The notes: a model not told the origin generated them from the sequence alone. Positions 1-8,955 are shown, counted from the first letter of the stretch. The stretch is DNA of 64,000 nucleotides from Bacillota bacterium (GCA_023411395.1 JAEYOV010000047.1:1-64000); one strand, 5' to 3'. Made by a program: numbers and translations.

Positions 1-155
1 GCGCTCGGGTTGCTCCTCAGCGTTGCCCTATCCTCCCCTGCGGTAAAGCACATTTAGTATAGCATTAATATCTATCTTACTGGAATACCAAAAACCCAAA
101 TTGTCCTTGACATGGGGTACACTATACCAATTACTCACTTAGTTTATCTCTGGTA

Positions 156-1193
156 TTACTCCTCCGTCAATACCGCATTCAGCAGCAATGAGAATACCTG
201 CAAATGGTAGAGCGCGCGGCCGGGGAAAACCTCTTCCACCTTGGCGAGGGTATCATTTTTCGTGTGCATCATCTCGCCAAATTCAGCCGTTTCGCCCGAG
301 CCGTCATAAGCGTCATCTTCTCCCGGGATGTCCCAGTTGCTGGCTTCCATGTATACATACTGGATGCCCCGTTCCACAAAAGGCACATGGTCACTCCAGT
401 CCCCCGTGGAAGGCGAGGGGTAGTCGGGCTCATCAAAGCCCGGCGGGGGGTTTTCAAACGTCCATGGGTTCAGCCGCATATCAAGGCTTAGCTCTTGGCT
501 GATGGCGTACACCTTTTCAAAAGCCTGGGTGTCAGTAACGGTTTTGTGCCTGAAATCAGCAGTACCGCCATACAGATAGCAAAAATCGCCGCAAAGTATG
601 GAGTCGATGTTCACCATGAACTCCGTTCTTTTGACTTCCTCTTTGGTCATCTCCCTGGCATAATCGGCGGAACCATAGAAGCCATATTCCTCCGCGCTGA
701 AGAAGATGAATACCACCGTCTTAGGGAGCGTGTCTTCCTTTATGAGATTGTGCGCCGCCTCCAGAACCAATGCCACGCCGGAACCGTTGTCCCCTGCGCC
801 GGAGCCCTTGCCCACGTTGTCGTAGTGCGCGCCGACAATGATCTGGGACTTTGATTTTCCAGGCAGCGTTACGATGATGTTTTGTGCCTTACAGCGGCGT
901 TTTCCCTCAGAGAAGGTGAAATCTTTGCATTGGATTTGGCTTAACGCATAACCGGACGCTTTCAGTTCGGATATGATCCAATCCCTTGCATCCGCGATAT
1001 CCCGGCCTTCCATTGCATCCCGGTCCGGAAGGTTTTCGTCGATGTACATCAGGTATTCATACGCCTTTTTCCCGTGATCGCCGAAATCGACGCCGGTGAC
1101 CATTTCTGTACTGCATGCAAATGCGGTACTGACGTACGCCACCATCATTGCAACCAGCAATATTAGCGTCCTGCGCGCGAAATGCCTTATCAT
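156..1193 (-). CDS. Secreted M28-family metallo-aminopeptidase
   Basis: A 345-residue zinc exopeptidase of family M28, predicted to be exported and to remove N-terminal residues from peptides outside the membrane. Residues 1-26 form a signal peptide (basic start, hydrophobic core, AFA cleavage motif before Cys27). The catalytic domain shows the M28 ligand pattern: H123 and D125 in AHYD, D135 in GAGDNGSG, the catalytic Glu pair E168/E169 in FFSAEE, a later NIDS Asp, and a C-terminal MHTKND His. The chosen ATG at 1193 sits 7 bases after GGGGAGGA and gives a clean signal peptide; an in-frame start 48 bases upstream lacks a ribosome-binding site. It lies downstream of tyrA on the same strand with a 90-base gap, so it may be a separate unit. 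Confidence 0.9.
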   Translation of the reverse strand: MIRHFARRTLILLVAMMVAYVSTAFACSTEMVTGVDFGDHGKKAYEYLMYIDENLPDRDAMEGRDIADARDWIISELKASGYALSQIQCKDFTFSEGKRRCKAQNIIVTLPGKSKSQIIVGAHYDNVGKGSGAGDNGSGVALVLEAAHNLIKEDTLPKTVVFIFFSAEEYGFYGSADYAREMTKEEVKRTEFMVNIDSILCGDFCYLYGGTADFRHKTVTDTQAFEKVYAISQELSLDMRLNPWTFENPPPGFDEPDYPSPSTGDWSDHVPFVERGIQYVYMEASNWDIPGEDDAYDGSGETAEFGEMMHTKNDTLAKVEEVFPGRALYHLQVFSLLLNAVLTEE

Positions 1194-1282
1194 GCTTCTA
1201 TCCTCCCCAAGTGGCATCCTTCGCATGGAAACGGGCAGCAAATGGAATTGGAAAGATATGTAAGTCGCATTCTGGTGTTCCT

Positions 1283-2122
1283 TCAGGAATCCAGCTTCTC
1301 CCTCCTGGCGGTAGAGGTTTCAAATAGCCGGATCAAGGCATCCTTGTCCTCCCGGCGCAGCGAGTCCTCGATCAAGTTAAGCTGGGCGGAAAAATCTCCG
1401 ATGGCCTCCAGCAGATATTCCTTGTTGGATAGGAAAAGCTCGCTCCACAGCGCGCCGTTGATCCTGGCGATGCGTGTAAGGTCCCTGTAGCTGTCGCCGA
1501 TGAACTGCCCCGTTTCCCGGCCTTCCCGGTCGCTGTTGATAAGCGCCACCGCCAGGGCGTGGGGAAGCTGGGAGGTGTGGGCAATGAGCATGTCATGGGT
1601 TTCCGGTGAAATGCGCCGTACCCGTTTGAACCCCAGTTCCAGCGCCAGCGACTCCACCAGGCGTAAACTCTCCTCCTTGTTTTTCGGCAGCGGTGTCAAA
1701 AGATAATTGGCACCTTTGAACACGGTGTTGGAGGCAAAGTCAAAGCCCATCTTCTCCCGGCCGGCCATGGGGTGGCCCGGTACGAAATCTACTTGCTCGG
1801 GCACAAGGCTTTCCAATTGAGATACAAGAGCGCTTTTGATGCCCGTGGCGTCGGTGATAACGCTGCCGGGCTTGAAATCTGCTTTATGGGCCTGCAAAAA
1901 GCCCGGCACGCTGTGGGGATAAATGCAAAGGATGGTCAAATCCGCCATTTTCAATAGCGCTGTGCCATCCTTATCACCTTCCAGGATATAGCCCTGTTCC
2001 CTGGCCTTTTTCAGCGTTTCCGCGTTCGTGTCGATGCCGTACACCGTTTGATGGCCCGCCTTTTTCAGCCCCATGGCAAACGATCCGCCGATGACCCCCA
2101 GGCCCACGATGACAATGTTCAT
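1283..2122 (-). CDS. tyrA: Prephenate dehydrogenase
   Basis: A 279-residue NAD(P)-dependent enzyme oxidising prephenate to 4-hydroxyphenylpyruvate, the committed tyrosine step, in the cytoplasm. The N-terminal Rossmann fold carries G7-L-G9-V-I-G12; DATGIKSAL and GHPMAGREK are family motifs in the first half; the rest is the helical dimerisation domain. There is no C-terminal ACT domain, so feedback control by tyrosine would have to come from elsewhere. The ATG at 2122 overlaps the aroQ stop codon (ATGA), indicating translational coupling; a GGAG lies 8 bases upstream. It is the last gene of the aro operon. Confidence 0.95.
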   Translation of the reverse strand: MNIVIVGLGVIGGSFAMGLKKAGHQTVYGIDTNAETLKKAREQGYILEGDKDGTALLKMADLTILCIYPHSVPGFLQAHKADFKPGSVITDATGIKSALVSQLESLVPEQVDFVPGHPMAGREKMGFDFASNTVFKGANYLLTPLPKNKEESLRLVESLALELGFKRVRRISPETHDMLIAHTSQLPHALAVALINSDREGRETGQFIGDSYRDLTRIARINGALWSELFLSNKEYLLEAIGDFSAQLNLIEDSLRREDKDALIRLFETSTARREKLDS

Positions 2123-2565
2123 GCGCGGCGCTCCTTTGCATGGGTTAGCAGCGCCTCCATGGCCAGCACGTAGCCCTGGGGACCAAAGCCGCAAATCTGC
2201 CCCAGGCAGGCGGGGGCGATGACGGAGGTATGGCGGAATTCCTCCCGGGCGTGGATGTTGGACAGGTGCACCTCCACTACCGGGAGGGCCGCCGCCTTCA
2301 GCGCGTCGTGCAGCGCGTAGCTGTAGTGGGTGTAGGCCCCGGCGTTTATGATGATACCGTTGTACTTTTTCAAAAACGCCTCATGTACAAAGTCGATGAG
2401 CATCCCCTCATGGTTGCTCTGACGGATATCCAGATCGATATTCCGCTTTTGAGCTTCCTTTTGAAGCTGCGTGCAAATGGCATCGTAGCTTTTCGTGCCG
2501 TATACGTCGGGTTCCCGAAGTCCCGTAAGGTTCAGGTTGGGACCATTGAGTAGAAGGATGTGCAT
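2119..2565 (-). CDS. aroQ: 3-dehydroquinate dehydratase, type II
   Basis: A 148-residue type II dehydroquinase, the usual family length, converting 3-dehydroquinate to 3-dehydroshikimate. Visible motifs are NGPNLN at the N-terminus, the catalytic-loop Tyr in DVYGTKSYD, QSNHEG, NAGAYTHYSYALHDAL, and SNIHAREEFRHTS with the catalytic His. It sits 12 bases downstream of aroE and overlaps tyrA by four bases. Type II enzymes form dodecamers in the cytosol. Confidence 0.96.
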   Translation of the reverse strand: MHILLLNGPNLNLTGLREPDVYGTKSYDAICTQLQKEAQKRNIDLDIRQSNHEGMLIDFVHEAFLKKYNGIIINAGAYTHYSYALHDALKAAALPVVEVHLSNIHAREEFRHTSVIAPACLGQICGFGPQGYVLAMEALLTHAKERRA

Positions 2566-2577
2566 AAAATAACCTCC

Positions 2578-3396
2578 TTAGCGGGCCAGCTTGCCGTACA
2601 GTTCCTGGTAAATGGCCGTGGTGATGCTTTGCGGGATTTGCCTGTCCCAGAAAATTTCCTCCGCCCGCACCGCCTGGGCCACCAGCATGTACAGGCCGTT
2701 GCAGCGGGACTTGTTTTGATTTTTCGCCATGGAAAGAAGCTGCGTCTCCCAGGGATTGTAGATGGTATCCACCACGGCGTCAAACCGGGCAACGATTTCT
2801 TCCGGCACAGGGGATGCATCTGCATGGGGCCACATGCCCACCGGCGTAGCGTTGAGCAGAAGGCCGCCGGACATGCGTTCAAGGGCCTCATAGCCGATGA
2901 AGCTTGTATTCGGCAGCGGGGATGCTTTCCCCTCCGGGCTGCGGCTGGCCACATACAAATGGGCTGCGCCCAGTTCATAAAGCGCCTGCAGTGCAGCCTT
3001 GGCCGCCCCGCCGCTGCCCAGCACCACTGCCGCCAAACCGGCGGGATCGATGCCGTGGAAAGCAAGCATTTCTTTCAGGCCATACACGTCTGTGTTGTAG
3101 CCGGTGAGTTTGCCGCCATCGTTCCTTATGGTGTTCACCGCGCCAAGAGCGCGGGCGGAGGCATCCACCTCGTCCAGTTGGGGGAAGACCATCTCCTTGT
3201 AAGGAATGGTGACGTTAATCCCCTTGAAGGACAGGAGCCGCACCGCCTGTCCCACCCCAAGCAGGCTTTCCCTGGGGATTTCCATCAGCTTGTAGGCGGC
3301 GGGGAGGGACAACAGCTCAAACAGCCTGGTGTGGATCACTTCCGACAGGCTGTGCCCCAGCTTTTCCCCGATCAGGCCGAAGAATTCCACCTTCAT
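2578..3396 (-). CDS. aroE: Shikimate dehydrogenase (NADP+)
   Basis: A 272-residue enzyme reducing 3-dehydroshikimate to shikimate. The substrate-binding region shows GEKLGHSLSEVIH and NVTIPYKE, whose Lys is the catalytic residue of the family. The nucleotide-binding domain has GSGGAAKAAL, and GYNTDVYG supplies the conserved Asp. Length is normal. It follows pheA by 8 bases in the aro operon. Confidence 0.96.
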   Translation of the reverse strand: MKVEFFGLIGEKLGHSLSEVIHTRLFELLSLPAAYKLMEIPRESLLGVGQAVRLLSFKGINVTIPYKEMVFPQLDEVDASARALGAVNTIRNDGGKLTGYNTDVYGLKEMLAFHGIDPAGLAAVVLGSGGAAKAALQALYELGAAHLYVASRSPEGKASPLPNTSFIGYEALERMSGGLLLNATPVGMWPHADASPVPEEIVARFDAVVDTIYNPWETQLLSMAKNQNKSRCNGLYMLVAQAVRAEEIFWDRQIPQSITTAIYQELYGKLAR

Positions 3397-3404
3397 CCCC
3401 CCCT

Positions 3405-4235
3405 TCAGCGTGCCTTGCCGTAGCGGCCCAGCAAACGAAGCTCCCTGGCGCAGTGGGCTGCCGCGTCAAGCGCTTTATTCAGTTCCGCTTCGTCCATGGC
3501 CCCTTCAAAGTCGGCGAAAAAGAAGTATTCCCAGGGCTTGCCCGGAATGGGCCTGGACTCGATTTTGCTCAGGTTCACACCGTGCTCGGCAAAGCAGGTC
3601 AAAAGCGATGCCAGGGAGCCCACCTGGTTGGCCACGTGGAAGGTGACACTTGCTTTGTCGGGGGCGCGAAGGGAGTGGGATTCCCGGCCGATCACCACAA
3701 ACCGGGTGGTGTTGTATGGATTGTCATGGATATTCTCCCGAAGGATCGCAAGGCCGTACAGCCGGGCGGCATAGCTCCCGGCGATGGCGGCCTTTCCCGC
3801 ATCCTTCCAGAGCGCCACGCTTTTCGCGCTCAAGGCGGTGTTCAGGGAAGGAACCTGCACGATGGAAGGATGGGCGGACAAAAAATCCCGGCACTGGGAA
3901 AGGGCCTGGGGGTGGGAATGGATTTCCCGGATGTCCTCCATCCGGCTGCCCGGCAGCGCCAAAAGATGGTGGGCAACGGGAAGAATCTGTTCACCAACAA
4001 TATGCAGGCTGGACCTGAGCAGCAGGTCATACGTATCGGCCACAGCCCCCGCGGAGGAGTTTTCAATGGGTAGCACCGCGTAGGCGGCATCATTCCGCAC
4101 CACCGCCTCCAGCGCGCCGCCGAAAGTTTCACAAGCGAGAAAGGAGTTGTCTTCCCCAAAGAAGGAAACGGCGGCCTGCTGGGAAAAGGAGCCTTCCGTG
4201 CCGGGGAAGGCGACGGCACCTATCAAATCCGGCAT
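3405..4235 (-). CDS. pheA: Prephenate dehydratase with ACT domain
   Basis: A 276-residue monofunctional prephenate dehydratase that makes phenylpyruvate for phenylalanine synthesis. The catalytic domain covers about residues 1-180 (GTEGSFSQQA near the start, the NTTRFVVIG motif near 170). A C-terminal ACT domain of about 80 residues, with ESRPIPGKPWEYFF, is the known phenylalanine-binding feedback module. No chorismate mutase domain is fused, and no mutase gene is seen in the window. The ATG at 4235 is preferred over a GTG 18 bases upstream because GGAAGGAG stands 8 bases ahead of it; it overlaps the end of aroC by 13 bases. Confidence 0.95.
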   Translation of the reverse strand: MPDLIGAVAFPGTEGSFSQQAAVSFFGEDNSFLACETFGGALEAVVRNDAAYAVLPIENSSAGAVADTYDLLLRSSLHIVGEQILPVAHHLLALPGSRMEDIREIHSHPQALSQCRDFLSAHPSIVQVPSLNTALSAKSVALWKDAGKAAIAGSYAARLYGLAILRENIHDNPYNTTRFVVIGRESHSLRAPDKASVTFHVANQVGSLASLLTCFAEHGVNLSKIESRPIPGKPWEYFFFADFEGAMDEAELNKALDAAAHCARELRLLGRYGKAR

Positions 4236-5317
4236 GAGGCACGCTCCTTCCACAGTTCACAAAGCCCGATAGCGGTCATAGCCTCGATGACGGGCAGCGC
4301 CCGGGGCACGATGCAGGGGTCATGCCTGCCCACAATCTGCAGCGATGTATTTGATTTCTCCTTCAGGGAAACGGTTTCCTGTTCCCTGGCAATGGAGGAG
4401 GTGGGCCGGATAACGCAGCGGAAAATAAGGGGCATGCCGGTGGTAATGCCGCCCAGGATGCCGCCGCAGTTGTTGGTCCTGGTGCGTACCGCGCCTGCTT
4501 CGTCATAATAAAAAGGGTCGTTGCATGCAGAACCCCGCATGTCGGCCATGGAAAAGCCTGCCCCGAAGGAAATGCCCTTCACCGCCGGCACGGAAAACAT
4601 CAAATGAGACAGAACGGCTTCCGCCGAATCGAAAAACGGCGCGCCCAGCCCCGCGGGCAGGCCTGCCGCCATGCACTCGATGATGCCGCCCACCGAATCC
4701 TCCTGCTCCTTGGCGGCGAGGATGGCCTGCGCCATCTCCTCCCGGAGCGCGGGATGCAGCAGCGGCAGCGTTTCCCGGTCCAGGGAGGACAAAAGTTCAT
4801 CCGCCGCCCCATCCAGAAAGCTCCCGTCGTCGATGCCTGCGAGCCTTTGGATATGGGCGCAGATGCGGATATCGTTTGCCTTCAGCCATTGCTTGCACAC
4901 CGCCCCGGCAAACACGATGGGCGCGGTGAGCCGCCCGGAAAAATGGCCGCCGCCCCGATGGTCGCCAAAGCCACCGTAGCGGACAAAGCCCGTATAGTCG
5001 GCATGGCCGGGGCGGGGCTTGTCCATCTCCTCTCCATAGTCCTGGGAGCGGGTATCCCTGCTTCTGATGAGCGCGGCCAAGGGTGCGCCGGTGGTCCTGC
5101 CTTCGTACATGCCGGAAAGAATTTCGGGGATGTCACTTTCCCGGCGGGGGGTGGACATATTGTTCCTGCCGGGAGCGCGGCGGGCCATTTCCCGGCCGAT
5201 CTCGGTGAGATCAAGCTTGAGGCCCGGCGGCAGCCCGTCGATAACGATGCCAAGGCCCACCCCGTGGGATTCCCCGAACAGGGACAATTTCAAATGCCTT
5301 CCGAAACTGCTGCTCAT
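4223..5317 (-). CDS. aroC: Chorismate synthase
   Basis: A 364-residue FMN-dependent enzyme converting EPSP to chorismate. The signature GESHG occurs close to the N-terminus, followed by RRAPGRNNMSTPRRESD, the typical phosphate-binding arginine-rich stretch, and later GGILGGITTG. The start at 5317 follows GGGAGGAATCATTTC and overlaps the aroA stop (ATGA). A longer reading frame upstream lies inside aroA and is not supported. Confidence 0.96.
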   Translation of the reverse strand: MSSSFGRHLKLSLFGESHGVGLGIVIDGLPPGLKLDLTEIGREMARRAPGRNNMSTPRRESDIPEILSGMYEGRTTGAPLAALIRSRDTRSQDYGEEMDKPRPGHADYTGFVRYGGFGDHRGGGHFSGRLTAPIVFAGAVCKQWLKANDIRICAHIQRLAGIDDGSFLDGAADELLSSLDRETLPLLHPALREEMAQAILAAKEQEDSVGGIIECMAAGLPAGLGAPFFDSAEAVLSHLMFSVPAVKGISFGAGFSMADMRGSACNDPFYYDEAGAVRTRTNNCGGILGGITTGMPLIFRCVIRPTSSIAREQETVSLKEKSNTSLQIVGRHDPCIVPRALPVIEAMTAIGLCELWKERASCRI

Positions 5318-6573
5318 GAAATGATTCCTCCCAGCGCCGTATAGTCGTCCCAGTAGCTTGGCCATGTCTTCCTCACGCAGGATGGATTTTCCAGGCGGAC
5401 CGGCTCCCTGCAATGAAGCACGGCGACGGAAAGCATCATGGCCATGCGGTGGTCGTTGTGGCTGTCCACTAAAGCGCCGCCCTCAAGTGAATCCCGGCCA
5501 TGGATGACCATGGCATCTCCCTCCGCCCGGATGTCCGCGCCAAGTTTGGAAAGCTCCGTTACGGTGGCGGTGAGCCTGTCGCATTCCTTCAGCCGCAGCC
5601 GCCCGGCATTTTCTATGCGGCTTTCCCCATTAGACAGGCAGCATACAAGGGCCATCATGGGCAGGATATCCGGGAACTGGCCTCCGTCGATGCGGATGCC
5701 CCGCAATGGGCCGGCCTTCATGGAGCATATACCGCCTTCCCGCGTGTAAACGGCTCCCATCTGCCTAAGCAGGCCGATGACCGCCCTGTCTCCCTGGTGA
5801 GATTCAGGTTTCAGCCCCCGAAGGACGACATCGCTGCCCAGCGCTCCGGCACACAGCATCACCGCCGCCTGGGAATAATCCCCTTCCACTGTATAATCGC
5901 GAGACCGGTAGCTTTGCCCGCCGGGGACAAGAAACCGTTGAGGATGGGGCCTGTGAACTGTGACGCCGAAATCCGCCATCGTATCCAAGGTCAATTGCAG
6001 GTATCCTTCTGATTCCGGGGGCGTTAAGAGCAGGATTTCCGAATCTCCGTTTAGCAGCGGCAGCGCTAGGAGAAGCCCTGTGATGAACTGGGAGGAAACA
6101 TCACCAGGAAGCTCAAATCGCCCAGGCGTGAGGCTTCCCTGTACTAAAAAACCGTCGGCCCTCCTGGCAAAATCAATTCCCTGCCGGGCAAATAACACTT
6201 CGTAGGGACCTAATGGGCGCTGTGCAAGGCGGCCACTGGTTAAAAAACGCCCTCCTCCCTTAAGCACAAGAGACAAGGGCATCAAAAAACGGAGGGTGTT
6301 GCCGGATTCCATGCAATCCAGCACAGGCATTCCATCCGGCACCCGGTTTTGACCTTCAAAACGCAAGAGCCTTCCTTCCCGCGCAAAGCCCGCCCCCAGC
6401 GATGCCATGCATTGTAGCATGGCTTTCATATCCTGGGAATCATCCACCGGGGAGACTTCACTTTTCCCCTTTGCCAGAGCAGCGCAGATGATGGCCCTGT
6501 GCGCGACGGATTTCGAGGGCGGTACAGACAGCGTACCCTTGAGCCGGCCGGGATGCAGCGTCACGAAAGCCAT
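5314..6573 (-). CDS. aroA: EPSP synthase (3-phosphoshikimate 1-carboxyvinyltransferase)
   Basis: A 419-residue EPSP synthase joining shikimate-3-phosphate and PEP. The start region has PPSKSVAHRAIICAAL with the shikimate-3-phosphate-binding Lys, Ser and Arg; ESGNTLRFLMPL is the PEP-loop region (this form lacks the usual GTAMRP spelling but keeps the Arg); SSQFITGLLLALP and the C-terminal KECDRL, DSHNDHRMAMM and a Lys-rich end complete the fold. It overlaps aroB upstream by 13 bases and aroC downstream by 4. Confidence 0.95.
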   Translation of the reverse strand: MAFVTLHPGRLKGTLSVPPSKSVAHRAIICAALAKGKSEVSPVDDSQDMKAMLQCMASLGAGFAREGRLLRFEGQNRVPDGMPVLDCMESGNTLRFLMPLSLVLKGGGRFLTSGRLAQRPLGPYEVLFARQGIDFARRADGFLVQGSLTPGRFELPGDVSSQFITGLLLALPLLNGDSEILLLTPPESEGYLQLTLDTMADFGVTVHRPHPQRFLVPGGQSYRSRDYTVEGDYSQAAVMLCAGALGSDVVLRGLKPESHQGDRAVIGLLRQMGAVYTREGGICSMKAGPLRGIRIDGGQFPDILPMMALVCCLSNGESRIENAGRLRLKECDRLTATVTELSKLGADIRAEGDAMVIHGRDSLEGGALVDSHNDHRMAMMLSVAVLHCREPVRLENPSCVRKTWPSYWDDYTALGGIIS

Positions 6574-7631
6574 TTTTCCACCCCCTGAAAAAAGTCCGGC
6601 GAGGTATCATACAGCCACGATTCGCCGATACGCTTTAGCAGCACCACATGAAGCGCCCTGCCCAGGTTCTTTTTGTCCCGGCCCAGAATATCAAACAGCC
6701 TTTCGGGTTGATAAAGCTTAACAGAAGCAGGAAGGCCGTGGGCTGTCAGGCAATCGCGCACCGCGTCTGCCGTGCCCTCCTCCGTCAGCCCCTTTTCTTC
6801 CGCCAGGCGGCAGACAAGGTGCATTCCAACCGCCACCGCTTCCCCGTGGCTCAGGCCCTCGTACCCTTGCAGCGCTTCGATGGCATGGCCCAGGGTGTGA
6901 CCGAAATTGAGCACCATCCGCTCCCCGGTATCATGCTCATCCCGGGAAACGATATCCGCCTTGATGGCAACACACCTCGCGATGATTTCATGCATGTACG
7001 GTTGAAGCGCTTCCCTGCCGGGGCGCTCCAAAAGAAGCTGGAACAGCGACGCGTCCCGGATGCAGCCATACTTGATGACCTCCCCCATGCCGTCGGAAAA
7101 ATATTTGTCCGGAAGCGTCATGAGTGTGTCCGGGTCTAAAAGCACAAGCTTGGGCTGGTAAAAGCTGCCCACCAGATTCTTACCCTCCGGCAAATCCACG
7201 GCTACTTTGCCGCCCACGGCGCTGTCCACCTGGGCCAGAAGGGATGTGGGCGCCTGCACATAGGGGATGCCCCGCAGGTAGGTGGCTGCGGCAAAGCCGG
7301 CAAGATCGCCGATTACGCCGCCCCCCAGCGAAAGGATGCCGTCACCCCGGCTGATTCCAGCGGCGCACAGCGCATGGTACGTTCTCTCCAGCATCATGAG
7401 CGACTTGGTGGATTCCCCGGCCGGCAGCACCAGCCGGGAAGCGGGCAGGCCTGCATCCTCAAGAGAAGAAGCAACGCTGTCCCCGTACAAAGCGTTCACA
7501 TTCCCGTCGGTGACGATCATCCACCTTTTGCAGGGGAAGCGGTTTGTGAGCTCCCGCCCGGCCCTTGCAAGCACGCCTCTTTCCAGGAGGATGTCGTAGC
7601 TTTTATCGCCCAGTTCCACGCGCTGCGTCAA
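6561..7631 (-). CDS. aroB: 3-dehydroquinate synthase
   Basis: A 356-residue NAD- and metal-dependent enzyme cyclising DAHP to 3-dehydroquinate. Diagnostic stretches are the glycine-rich LGGGVIGDLAGFAA, PTSLLAQVDSAVGGK, LPEGKNLVGSFYQP and the metal-binding FGHTLGHAIE. The length is typical of the bacterial single-domain enzyme. Gene order aroF-aroB-aroA follows the reaction order except for the missing kinase step. Confidence 0.96.
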   Translation of the reverse strand: MTQRVELGDKSYDILLERGVLARAGRELTNRFPCKRWMIVTDGNVNALYGDSVASSLEDAGLPASRLVLPAGESTKSLMMLERTYHALCAAGISRGDGILSLGGGVIGDLAGFAAATYLRGIPYVQAPTSLLAQVDSAVGGKVAVDLPEGKNLVGSFYQPKLVLLDPDTLMTLPDKYFSDGMGEVIKYGCIRDASLFQLLLERPGREALQPYMHEIIARCVAIKADIVSRDEHDTGERMVLNFGHTLGHAIEALQGYEGLSHGEAVAVGMHLVCRLAEEKGLTEEGTADAVRDCLTAHGLPASVKLYQPERLFDILGRDKKNLGRALHVVLLKRIGESWLYDTSPDFFQGVEKWLS

Positions 7632-7646
7632 AGTAAGCCCTCCCTT

Positions 7647-8660
7647 TTATATCGTGCGGCCCACGGCGGCGGCAATGGGCTTCAGTTCCTTCATGATGGC
7701 GTCAAAGCCCTCGGGGGTAATGGATTGCTGACCGTCGGACAGCGCGTGGGTGGGATCATTGTGCACCTCAATCATTAGCCCGTCGGCCCCCACGGCCACC
7801 GCGGCACGGGCAAGGGGCGATACCATCCACCACTTCCCGGCGGCATGGCTGGGGTCCACGATCACCGGCAGATGGCTCAATTTCTTAACCGCCGGTATGG
7901 CACTTAAATCAATGGTGTTGCGGGTGTACGTTTCGAAAGTACGGATGCCCCGCTCGCATAAAATCACCTGCTCGTTGCCCCCGGCCAGGATATATTCGGC
8001 GGACATCAGCCATTCTTCAATGGTGGAGGAAAGACCGCGTTTGAGCAGGATGGGCTTTTTTGATTTGCCAAGCTGGCGCAAAAGATCAAAGTTTTGCATG
8101 TTTCTTGCGCCCACCTGGATCACGTCCACCATTTCCTCGAACACCTCAATGTCCTGGGAGGACATGATCTCCGACACAATGGGCAAGCCGGTCTTCTTCC
8201 TTGCCTCCTCCAAAAGGTGGAGGCCGTCGTACCGAAGCCCCTGGAAAGCGTAGGGAGAGGTGCGGGGTTTGAACGCGCCGCCGCGTAAAAAATGCGCTCC
8301 GGACGCTTTTACCGATTCCGCGATTTTTGTGATCTGATCTCCGGATTCCACGGAGCAGGGACCCGCGATTACGGCCAGCTTTTCCCCGCCGATCAGATGG
8401 CCGCACACGGTGAGCTCCGTATTCCCGGGATGGAACATGCGGTTCGCCTTTTTAAAGGGCTCCAGTACCCGCATGATCCTGTCCACATATGGGTTGGCCT
8501 CCAGGCGGGAAACGTCGATCTTGCTGGTGTCGCCCACCAGGCCCAGAATGGTCAGGTCCGTGCCGCGGATAGGGCTGACTGATACGCCCTGCTCAACAAT
8601 GTTTTCGGTAAGGAGCTGTATCTCCTGCTGCGGAGCGCCTTTTTTTAGCACGACGATCAT
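7647..8660 (-). CDS. aroF: DAHP synthase, type I beta with N-terminal regulatory domain
   Basis: A 337-residue 3-deoxy-7-phosphoheptulonate synthase, first enzyme of the shikimate pathway (PEP plus erythrose 4-phosphate). Residues 1-70 form a small ferredoxin-like domain of the type that mediates tyrosine/phenylalanine inhibition in the Thermotoga-type enzyme. The catalytic barrel follows, with AGPCSVES near residue 114, FKPRTSPYAFQG, and VDPSHAAGK late in the chain. The ribosome-binding site is AAAGGAGGTCATTTC. It is the first gene after the leader at 8660-8892. Confidence 0.95.
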   Translation of the reverse strand: MIVVLKKGAPQQEIQLLTENIVEQGVSVSPIRGTDLTILGLVGDTSKIDVSRLEANPYVDRIMRVLEPFKKANRMFHPGNTELTVCGHLIGGEKLAVIAGPCSVESGDQITKIAESVKASGAHFLRGGAFKPRTSPYAFQGLRYDGLHLLEEARKKTGLPIVSEIMSSQDIEVFEEMVDVIQVGARNMQNFDLLRQLGKSKKPILLKRGLSSTIEEWLMSAEYILAGGNEQVILCERGIRTFETYTRNTIDLSAIPAVKKLSHLPVIVDPSHAAGKWWMVSPLARAAVAVGADGLMIEVHNDPTHALSDGQQSITPEGFDAIMKELKPIAAAVGRTI

Positions 8661-8707
8661 GAAATGACCTCCTTTGCGTTATCGGGGAAAAAGGAAAGAT
8701 ATAAGAA

Positions 8708-8732
8708 AAGAGAGCCCGAAAAGAGCTCTCTT
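8708..8732 (-). terminator. Attenuator-type terminator ahead of aroF
   Basis: On the minus strand AAGAGAGC pairs with GCTCTCTT over a 9-base loop, followed by the U-rich TTCTTATATCTTTCC. It stands between the leader peptide and aroF, about 50 bases before the aroF start, where premature termination would shut off the operon. Confidence 0.7.
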
Positions 8733-8752
8733 CATACGCCTGCGCGCCGCCG

Positions 8753-8869
8753 TTACCGGCGGGGAAAACTCTTCTCCCCCGGAATTTTTCTGTTGCTCAA
8801 ATAGCCGAAGCGGTAGCCGCTCCGGCCCATAAACGAGAACAGACCCCTGGAAGAAGCGCAAATCATCAT
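8753..8869 (-). CDS. Putative 38-residue Phe/Tyr leader peptide of the aro operon
   Basis: A short frame beginning with two ATG codons 23 bases after the predicted transcription start and ending TAA 20 bases before the terminator stem. It encodes a basic peptide with clustered aromatic residues, including LFSF and GYRFGYL (four Phe, two Tyr in total). The bases encoding the Tyr/Phe cluster can form a 9-base-pair hairpin (CCGGAGCGG against CCGCTTCGG, loop CTA). The position and content are those of an attenuation leader peptide. GGGGG 6-10 bases upstream is only a weak ribosome-binding site. The reading as a regulator is inference. Confidence 0.6.
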   Translation of the reverse strand: MMICASSRGLFSFMGRSGYRFGYLSNRKIPGEKSFPRR

Positions 8870-8898
8870 GATTGCCCCCAAAGCTTTGGATTGGGAGC

Positions 8899-8927
8899 AT
8901 TATAGCCCATACAGGCCTAGCTGTCAA
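8899..8927 (-). promoter_or_regulatory. Promoter of the aro operon
   Basis: On the minus strand TTGACA (8927-8922), a 17-base spacer and TATAAT (8904-8899): a consensus vegetative promoter. Transcription should begin near 8892 and give a leader of about 230 bases before aroF. Confidence 0.85.
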
Positions 8928-8955
8928 GAAAAAACAGGAAAAATACAAGCCCGGC

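Noticed and set aside
2560..3423. 287-codon frame on the plus strand
   Set aside because: Antisense shadow of aroE; composition is atypical and no domain is visible.
8679..8948. 89-codon frame on the minus strand upstream of aroF
   Set aside because: It spans promoter, leader peptide and terminator in another frame and begins upstream of the predicted transcription start.
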